Assembly (NCBI GenBank): GCA_001805375.1
Contig: MHFY01000002.1
Span: forward strand, 1-10,678
From: Omnitrophica WOR_2 bacterium GWA2_47_8
GTDB taxonomy: Bacteria; Omnitrophota; Gorgyraeia; Zapsychrales; GWA2-47-8
Direction: 5' to 3'
Length of the DNA: 10,678 bases
Shown: positions 6,350 to 10,678 of the stretch, piece after piece
How the letters are laid out: each line of letters starts with the position of its first letter
Position numbering within the stretch: the first letter of the stretch is position 1
Notes under the pieces: generated by a model
Database searches by the model: none
What the model was told of the DNA's origin: nothing
Seen by the model: the letters and a program-made list of their open reading frames with translations, nothing else
Program-made: the position numbers and the translations under genes

Positions 6350-7066
6350 ATGCCTAAACTCGGTGTCAACATTGATCATGTGGCCACTTTGCGCCAAGCC
6401 CGTCGAGGTTATGAACCTGATCCCCTGCTCGCCGCCAAGCTCTGCGAAAAGGCCGGAGCGCATAGTATCGTGGCGCATCTGCGCGAAGACAGGCGCCATA
6501 TCAACGATGAAGACATTGAACTGCTCAAAAAAAATGTCAAAACCCGTTTCAACCTGGAGATGTCCATAAATCCCGAGATCGTACAGATCGCCTGTCAGAT
6601 CAAGCCGGACCAGGCGACACTGGTGCCGGAACGAAGGCAGGAGATCACGACCGAGGGAGGGTTGGATGTTTTGAAATACTTTACGCCGATCCAAAAGGTC
6701 ACGCATCTTCTGAAAGCAAAAGATATCGTGGTCAGTCTTTTTGTTGCTCCGGATAAAAAGCAGATCGATGCCGCTTACAAAATCGGTGTCAACATGATCG
6801 AACTGCATACCGGCCATTATGCTTCAGCGAAAACAAAACAGGAACAGACCAAAGAATTGAAAAAGATCAAAACCATGACCTATTACGCCCGCCGATTAGG
6901 TTTGATCGTCAATGCCGGGCATGGACTGAATTATCAAAACACTGAACGCATCGCGGAGATCAAGGAGATCGCGGAACTCAATATCGGGCATTCCATTATT
7001 TCCAAAGCGGTTTTTGTCGGTTTAGAAGAAGCTGTTAAAGACATGTTAAAGGTCATGGCATCATGA
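6350..7066 (+). CDS. pdxJ: Pyridoxine 5'-phosphate synthase PdxJ
   Basis: PdxJ closes the pyridine ring of vitamin B6 from 1-deoxy-xylulose 5-phosphate and 3-amino-2-oxopropyl phosphate, the last ring-forming step of the DXP-dependent route. The 238-residue TIM barrel starts with the typical LGVNIDHVATLRQAR (4-18). Active-site residues visible by family alignment are H10, H43 and R45 in VAHLRED, E70, E151 and H153 in ELHTGHYA, and H191 in NAGHGLNY. The phosphate-binding end ELNIGHSIISKAVFVGL (209-225) is also intact. Length is normal. Presence of PdxJ implies that this organism makes B6 by the DXP route rather than by PdxS/PdxT. It follows the small CdaR-like frame by 4 nt and overlaps acpS by 4 nt (ATGA), a hallmark of coupled translation. 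Confidence 0.97.
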   Translation: MPKLGVNIDHVATLRQARRGYEPDPLLAAKLCEKAGAHSIVAHLREDRRHINDEDIELLKKNVKTRFNLEMSINPEIVQIACQIKPDQATLVPERRQEITTEGGLDVLKYFTPIQKVTHLLKAKDIVVSLFVAPDKKQIDAAYKIGVNMIELHTGHYASAKTKQEQTKELKKIKTMTYYARRLGLIVNAGHGLNYQNTERIAEIKEIAELNIGHSIISKAVFVGLEEAVKDMLKVMAS

Positions 7067-7422
7067 GTATCCTCGGAACAGGCATTGATATTATCGAGAT
7101 CGAACGCGTGCAAAAGGCCATCGACCGCTGGGGCGATGATTTTCTGCACCATGTCTTTACCAAAGAAGAGATCGATTATGCCCAAAAACGAAAATTCCCT
7201 ACCCAACATTTCGCGGCCCGCTTCGCCGCCAAAGAAGCGGTCTTAAAAGCCTTCGGGGATAACGCCCATATCAGCTGGAAAGACATCCAGGTCGCAAACG
7301 ACAAGCACGGCAAACCTGTTTGTGTGTTCAAAGATAAAAAATTCAAGAATAATATTTTGATCTCGATTTCCCACAGCAAAAACTATGCGGTTGCCAGCGC
7401 CATTATCACGTCGAAAAAGTAA
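7063..7422 (+). CDS. acpS: Holo-[acyl-carrier-protein] synthase AcpS
   Basis: AcpS transfers the 4'-phosphopantetheine arm from coenzyme A to a serine of acyl carrier protein, switching on fatty-acid synthesis. The 119-residue protein has the usual length of group I AcpS. It shows GTGIDIIEIERV (5-16) with the metal ligand D9, FTKEEIDY (32-39), then RFAAKEAVLKAFG (53-65) with the second metal ligand E57, and the final SISHSKNYAVASAI strand (101-114). All family signatures are intact. Its ATG overlaps the pdxJ stop as ATGA, and the next gene, nnrD, starts inside its last 38 nt, a pairing seen often in bacteria. A purine run AAAGG about 11 nt before the ATG may help initiation. Confidence 0.96.
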   Translation: MSILGTGIDIIEIERVQKAIDRWGDDFLHHVFTKEEIDYAQKRKFPTQHFAARFAAKEAVLKAFGDNAHISWKDIQVANDKHGKPVCVFKDKKFKNNILISISHSKNYAVASAIITSKK

Positions 7423-8239
7423 TGCCCACAAAAATGATTTTGGGCATGTCCTCGTCATAGCCGGCTCTGCCAATATGCTGGGCGCGGCGGCCCTGACGTC
7501 TCTGGCGGCCATGCGCGCGGGGGCAGGGCTGGTTACAGTCGCGGTCCCCAAAACACTCGATCCTGTCCTGCAAAAGAAAATATCACCGGTCATTATGTCT
7601 TTGCCGTTGCCGGAGACAAAGAATCAAAGCCTCGCCTTGAGTGCTCTCAAAATATTGCAAAGAAATATCTCAAAATTTAGCGCGCTTGCGTTAGGGCCGG
7701 GATTATCGCGGGATCCCTCAACCCGACAATTGATCTGCAAGATCATTAAAAAATTTTCTATTCCCATGGTTATTGATGCCGATGCCTTGAATGCGTTGGC
7801 CAAAAACGTAAAGATCTTGTTAAAAGCAAAGGGGGTTAAGATCTTAACACCCCATCCCGGTGAAATGACCCGTTTAACCGGTTATTCAAAACAATATATA
7901 GAGAAGAACCGCAAAGAAGTTGCTTGCAAATTTGCCCAAGAATTCAAATGTATCCTTCTTTTAAAAGGGCACAAAACCGTTGTCGCTGATCCAGGCGGAA
8001 AGGTTTATGTCAACACAACCGGAAACGCCGGGTTAGCAACGGCCGGAAGCGGGGATGTCTTGACCGGAATGATCACGGCATTCTTGGCCCAGGGATTAAA
8101 TGGTTTTGAAGCGGCAAAATTGGGGGCGTACCTGCACGGCAAAGCCGCTGATCTGGCGATACGAAAGATCCCTAAGGCCTCTTTGATCGCAACGGATATC
8201 ATTGATTTTCTTCCTCAAGCTATTAAATCCACAAAATAA
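7385..8239 (+). CDS. nnrD: ADP-dependent (S)-NAD(P)H-hydrate dehydratase NnrD (stand-alone)
   Basis: NnrD repairs NADH and NADPH that have been damaged by hydration, using ADP to dehydrate the S-form; it is a cytoplasmic ribokinase-fold enzyme. The 284-residue protein has the opening LPAPLSRRKSNAHKNDFGHV (3-22) and LVIAGSANMLGAAAL (23-37). It continues with LGPGLSRD (103-110), VIDADALNAL (129-138), LTPHPGEMTRL (154-164) and the nucleotide and catalytic motif AGSGDVLTG (220-228), with D224 as the likely base. Many bacteria fuse this domain to the NnrE epimerase; here that N-terminal half is absent, so the epimerase must be encoded elsewhere or be missing. The start at 7385 is preferred because the conserved HK..FG element lies at residues 15-20. 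It lies within acpS, a 38-nt overlap in another frame. No Shine-Dalgarno is visible. Confidence 0.93.
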   Translation: MRLPAPLSRRKSNAHKNDFGHVLVIAGSANMLGAAALTSLAAMRAGAGLVTVAVPKTLDPVLQKKISPVIMSLPLPETKNQSLALSALKILQRNISKFSALALGPGLSRDPSTRQLICKIIKKFSIPMVIDADALNALAKNVKILLKAKGVKILTPHPGEMTRLTGYSKQYIEKNRKEVACKFAQEFKCILLLKGHKTVVADPGGKVYVNTTGNAGLATAGSGDVLTGMITAFLAQGLNGFEAAKLGAYLHGKAADLAIRKIPKASLIATDIIDFLPQAIKSTK

Positions 8240-8245
8240 AATTTA

Positions 8246-8971
8246 ATGACCCAAACTCCCACCATTATCGTTCATGAAAAGGAGAAGCTCGCGCACGAAG
8301 GGGCGAAACTTTTTCTTAAAATTGCAAAAGATTCTTTCCAAAAGAATGGCCGTTTTATCTGCGCTTTGGCCGGCGGGAAATCACCGGAAGGCTTATATCA
8401 AGCGCTTAACAGCTACGCAAGCGAACCGTTTTGGCAAAATACCCACGTCTTTACGACCGACGAACGGTTTGTCCCGGCCGATCATGACTATAATAATTTC
8501 CGCATGATCCGCATAAATTTATTAAGGGATATTAAAATCCCTGAAAAGAACCTTCATCCGATGCCGTCCGGAGCAGTTTCGCCTGAGGCTGCCGCTAAAT
8601 TTGAAACAAAAATGCAGAAATTTTTCAATCTAAAGGACGGCCAATTCCCGCAATTTGACCTGATCCTTTTAGGGATGGGAGACGATGGACACACCGCGTC
8701 TTTATTTGAAGTTGTCCCGCATTGGCAGGAAAAAAAGAGACTGGCCATTACTTTAACGCACCCTAAAATTCAATATGACCGGATGAGCCTGACCCTGCCG
8801 GTTTTAAATAACGGCCGCAATGTCATTTTTTATGTTTATGGCGAGGGAAAGGCTCATATCCTTAAAAAAGTTTTAGATAAAAACGGCCCGCCGGCCGCTT
8901 TTGTGCAGCCTCAAAATGGCAGGCTATATTTTTTAGTGGACACTTCATCCGCTAAAATGCTAGATCATTAA
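8246..8971 (+). CDS. pgl: 6-phosphogluconolactonase Pgl (DevB type)
   Basis: Pgl hydrolyses 6-phosphogluconolactone to 6-phosphogluconate, the second step of the oxidative pentose phosphate pathway, supporting NADPH supply. The 241-residue protein belongs to the glucosamine/galactosamine-6-phosphate isomerase fold. It has LAGGKSPEGLY (41-51), FTTDERFVP (69-77), YNNFRMIR (82-89) and the diagnostic GMGDDGHTASLF (143-154). The length and the GDDGHTASLF form favour the DevB lactonase over NagB deaminases. It lies 6 nt after nnrD and is the last gene of the run. No zwf or gnd is in view, so the pathway link cannot be checked here. No terminator follows; the next promoter begins 5 nt after its stop, so some read-through into the B12 leader is possible. 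Confidence 0.92.
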   Translation: MTQTPTIIVHEKEKLAHEGAKLFLKIAKDSFQKNGRFICALAGGKSPEGLYQALNSYASEPFWQNTHVFTTDERFVPADHDYNNFRMIRINLLRDIKIPEKNLHPMPSGAVSPEAAAKFETKMQKFFNLKDGQFPQFDLILLGMGDDGHTASLFEVVPHWQEKKRLAITLTHPKIQYDRMSLTLPVLNNGRNVIFYVYGEGKAHILKKVLDKNGPPAAFVQPQNGRLYFLVDTSSAKMLDH

Positions 8972-8975
8972 AACA

Positions 8976-9004
8976 TTGACAAGCTTACGCGTATCGCGTA
9001 TAGT
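8976..9004 (+). promoter_or_regulatory. Strong sigma70-type promoter for the B12 riboswitch unit
   Basis: A perfect TTGACA (8976-8981), a 17-nt spacer and TATAGT (8999-9004, five of six) form the best promoter in the window. The start site should fall near 9011, about 37 nt before the riboswitch core. It begins 5 nt after the pgl stop codon. The spacer carries a perfect inverted repeat, listed separately. Confidence 0.75.
8986..9000. promoter_or_regulatory. Inverted repeat in the promoter spacer, possible operator
   Basis: TACGCG (8986-8991) and CGCGTA (8995-9000) are perfect reverse complements separated by TAT. The 15-bp element fills most of the -35 to -10 spacer and covers the first two bases of the -10 box, the place where a repressor would block polymerase or a MerR-type activator would bind. 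There is no T-run, so it is not a terminator. Function is inference from position. Confidence 0.4.
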
Positions 9005-9047
9005 ATAAAAAATTTCAGACGTACTGTTCTTTAAGAATCAATTTTAT

Positions 9048-9247
9048 CTATATGGCCCTCACAGATGAGGTTAAAAGGGAATCCGGTGCGCCTAACGGCA
9101 AATCCGGAACGGTCCCGCCGCTGTAATCCGATCCTTTTCGTTTCAAAGGGAAAAGGAGGTTTTTGGCCGCTGTATCCACTGCTTCTTAATTAGAGAAGCG
9201 GGAAGGAAAGTCAAAAACTTAGGAAAGTCAGAAGACCTGCCTTATAG
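9048..9247 (+). ncRNA. Cobalamin (B12) riboswitch aptamer
   Basis: The leader contains the conserved order of a cobalamin riboswitch: AAAAGGGAATCCGGTG (9074-9089), AATCCGGAACGGTCCCGC (9101-9118), CTGTAA (9121-9126) and the B12 box AAGTCAGAAGACCTGCC (9225-9241), which fits the published consensus at all but one position by my reading. Supporting helices are CCTC/GAGG (9057-9060, 9067-9070), TCCTTTT/AAAAGGA (9132-9138, 9151-9157), GCTTCT/AGAAGC (9181-9186, 9194-9199) and a likely closing P1, CTATA (9048-9052) with TATAG (9243-9247). It precedes a TonB-dependent receptor gene, so it should bind a cobalamin and lower receptor expression when B12 is plentiful. Aptamer limits are approximate. Confidence 0.93.
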
Positions 9248-9288
9248 TTATAATGTTTATACTGCGCGAGAAAGTATAATAATTATAA
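9248..9288 (+). other. A/T-rich hairpin between aptamer and terminator (candidate expression-platform stem)
   Basis: TTATAAT (9248-9254) pairs with ATTATAA (9282-9288), and TTATACT (9257-9263) with AGTATAA (9273-9279), with a 2x2 internal loop. The 9-nt loop is GCGCGAGAA (9264-9272). It directly abuts the putative P1 strand (9243-9247). It occupies the position of the hairpin whose loop touches the aptamer's L5 in known cobalamin riboswitches. Its loop has only short complementarity to the L5 region, so the kissing contact is unproven. Confidence 0.5.
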
Positions 9289-9314
9289 ATAGGGACTAAG
9301 TTTAAGCAGGGTGC

Positions 9315-9362
9315 ACTCCCAATTATCCGTTCTAAAACGGGTGATTGGGAGTTTTTTATTTT
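9315..9362 (+). terminator. Intrinsic terminator of the B12 riboswitch
   Basis: Arms 9315-9331 and 9336-9352 form an uninterrupted 17-bp stem (two G-U pairs) with a CTAA loop, followed by TTTTTTATTTT (9352-9362). It sits between the aptamer and the receptor start codon, so it is best read as the OFF-state terminator of the riboswitch. I could not identify a convincing long antiterminator pairing by eye. The AAGGA ribosome site (9378-9382) lies outside the hairpin, favouring control at transcription. Confidence 0.88.
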
Positions 9363-9389
9363 AACCCTCACAACAATAAGGATAAAAAA

Positions 9390-10678
9390 ATGAAAAAAGT
9401 CTTAATAATTTTAGGGATTGTCTTAACGTTTTTCACGGTCAAACCAGCCCAGGCCATTATGAGCTTTGACCTGGATGAAATCGTGATCACTGAAAGCCGC
9501 ATGGCCCAGCACGGATATAAGGTGGCATCCGATGTCACTGTTATTGATCAGAAACAAATAGAGGATTCCAATGCCTTAACTGTCGGTGAGATCCTCCAGC
9601 AGACCTTGGGCGTCAATGTTTATGACAACAGCACCCCTAAAACCGCTGTTGTGGATATCCGGGGTTTCGGCGATACCGCAAGCCGTAATGTCCTGGTCCT
9701 GGTCAACGACCGCAAGGTCAATTCCATCGATGTCTCTGGGCCGGACTTAATGCAGATCCCGTTAGAATCCATTGAAAAGATCGAGATCATCCGCGGCGCG
9801 GGATCGGTCCTTTACGGAGATAATGCCGTCGGCGGCGTTATCAACATCATTACGAAAAAAGGAAAAGGCCCTTTAGCCGGGAAAGTGGGTGCCCTTTACG
9901 GCAGCTACGCCACACGGGCGCAAGATCTGGAAATTTCGGGAGAAAAAGGTTTTAAATGGATGGGGTTGGATAATGATGTCTCCTATTACATCTACTCGAA
10001 ATATTCCGACACGAATGGTTATCGCAGTAATAGTGATGTGTTGGCCCGCGACTACAACACCCGTTTTAGTTATAAATTGTCAGACAAAGTTTCGATCGAT
10101 CTTAATACCGGTTGGCATGAGGATGAATACGGCCTCCCGGGAGGGCTCACCCAAACGGAACTGCAGACCTTCGGCCGGCGATATTCCGCTGATCCGAATG
10201 ATACGGCCTCTACCAAAGACCGCTTTGTTCAGCTGGTTTTTGACGTCAAACCTTGGCCGGAAGATATCAATTTAGGCCACCTGGTCACGGATTTTTCCTA
10301 CCGTAACCGTGACACGTATGCTTCTTTTCAAACCTTCGGGTTATTCGACACCAAAAGGGCCATTGATTCCTTTGGGCTCAACACGAAATACATCTTTGAC
10401 CAAAAGATATTCAACAAAGATTTCAATATCGTGACGGGGATCGATTACTATGATACCGACAACGATATCATCGGAAGCGGCGGCAATACCGATGATTTAA
10501 CCATTGCCAAAAAAGAATTCGGGACTTATGTATCCACCCAGTATGAGATCTTAAACGATGTCATTGTCAATGCCGGCACCCGGTTTCAGGAAGCGGATTA
10601 TGTGTTTGACCAAAGGGCTTCGACCGTTGCCTATAACACGGCCTCTCCCAAAGAATCCGTCAATAATTTAGGGATGAA
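9390..10678 (+). CDS. btuB: TonB-dependent outer-membrane receptor, BtuB-like, N-terminal part, runs off the right edge
   Basis: The frame opens at ATG 9390, with AAGGA 7 nt upstream, and stays open to the edge (429 codons). Residues 1-22 form a signal peptide ending PAQA. A TonB-box-like DEIVITESR (29-37) follows, then the plug domain (about 44-157) with VVDIRGFGD (87-95), VLVLVNDRKV (101-110), IEKIEIIRGAGSVLYGDNAV (128-147) and GGVINIITKKG (148-158). The remainder has alternating aromatic and polar strands typical of the 22-stranded barrel. Such receptors import scarce ligands across the outer membrane, powered by TonB-ExbB-ExbD. The plug alone does not reveal the ligand. The cobalamin riboswitch directly upstream makes a corrinoid importer the best call, and btuFCD-type transport genes might follow outside the window. 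No N-terminal signalling domain is present, so it is not a FecA-type transducer. Confidence 0.88.
   Translation, partial: MKKVLIILGIVLTFFTVKPAQAIMSFDLDEIVITESRMAQHGYKVASDVTVIDQKQIEDSNALTVGEILQQTLGVNVYDNSTPKTAVVDIRGFGDTASRNVLVLVNDRKVNSIDVSGPDLMQIPLESIEKIEIIRGAGSVLYGDNAVGGVINIITKKGKGPLAGKVGALYGSYATRAQDLEISGEKGFKWMGLDNDVSYYIYSKYSDTNGYRSNSDVLARDYNTRFSYKLSDKVSIDLNTGWHEDEYGLPGGLTQTELQTFGRRYSADPNDTASTKDRFVQLVFDVKPWPEDINLGHLVTDFSYRNRDTYASFQTFGLFDTKRAIDSFGLNTKYIFDQKIFNKDFNIVTGIDYYDTDNDIIGSGGNTDDLTIAKKEFGTYVSTQYEILNDVIVNAGTRFQEADYVFDQRASTVAYNTASPKESVNNLGM

Noticed and set aside
6306..6569. An 87-codon plus-strand frame overlapping the start of pdxJ.
   Set aside because: PdxJ covers this stretch with strong family motifs. 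The alternative product shows no recognisable domain.
9052..9126. A 24-codon frame (ATG 9052 to TAA 9124-9126) lying wholly inside the riboswitch aptamer, as a possible leader peptide.
   Set aside because: Its stop is part of the conserved CTGTAA core of the aptamer, and its codons are conserved RNA motifs. It has no ribosome-binding site, so it is best explained by RNA structure.
9889..10275. A 128-codon plus-strand frame inside the TonB receptor gene.
   Set aside because: The receptor frame (start 9390) has signal peptide, TonB box and plug motifs across this stretch. The alternative frame gives a low-complexity, motif-free product.
1..10678. A dedicated novel defence, mobile or biosynthetic system in this window.
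   Set aside because: All sizeable genes fall into known families with housekeeping or uptake roles. No transposase, integrase, repeat array, toxin-antitoxin pair or defence domain was seen on either strand.

Overview
The window reads as a chromosomal stretch of a diderm, non-model bacterium with a compact housekeeping operon. It has a TonB-dependent outer-membrane receptor, a TMTC-like GT-C glycosyltransferase with diverged sequence, and genes with few clear Shine-Dalgarno sites. These point towards a candidate-phylum organism, and Omnitrophota-like is my best guess. That placement is inference from gene content and style; no rRNA or other marker here fixes it. I see no mobile element, CRISPR array, tRNA or rRNA, and no sign of recent transfer.

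Layout. (1) Positions 1-850, minus strand: the N-terminal 283 residues of a multi-pass GT-C glycosyltransferase that runs off the left edge. (2) Positions 851-936: a divergent intergenic region with two overlapping sigma70-type promoters; the leftward one appears to give a nearly leaderless mRNA. (3) Positions 937-8971, plus strand: a tightly packed run of ten genes: an exported SNase-like protein, tilS, ftsH, folP, cdaA, a 34-codon membrane peptide resembling only the N-terminal anchor of CdaR/YbbR, pdxJ, acpS, nnrD and pgl. The only sizeable internal gap (95 bp before ftsH) holds a candidate second promoter. (4) Positions 8972-9389: no protein gene, but a strong promoter with an inverted repeat in its spacer, a cobalamin riboswitch and a 17-bp intrinsic terminator. 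(5) Positions 9390-10678: the N-terminal 429 residues of a TonB-dependent receptor, presumably BtuB, running off the right edge.

How the genes fit together. The central operon joins basic cell functions: tRNA-Ile decoding (TilS), membrane protein quality control (FtsH), folate (FolP), c-di-AMP signalling (CdaA and the mini-CdaR candidate), vitamin B6 (PdxJ), activation of acyl carrier protein (AcpS), repair of hydrated NAD(P)H (NnrD) and the pentose phosphate pathway (Pgl). The right-hand unit is a classic vitamin B12 uptake module in which cobalamin is expected to switch off its own outer-membrane importer by premature termination.

I found no convincing undescribed multi-gene system. The least ordinary items are the 34-residue CdaR-anchor-like peptide overlapping cdaA, the SNase-fold protein that lacks both aspartate metal ligands, the probable leaderless divergent transcript, and the palindrome inside the promoter of the B12 riboswitch unit.
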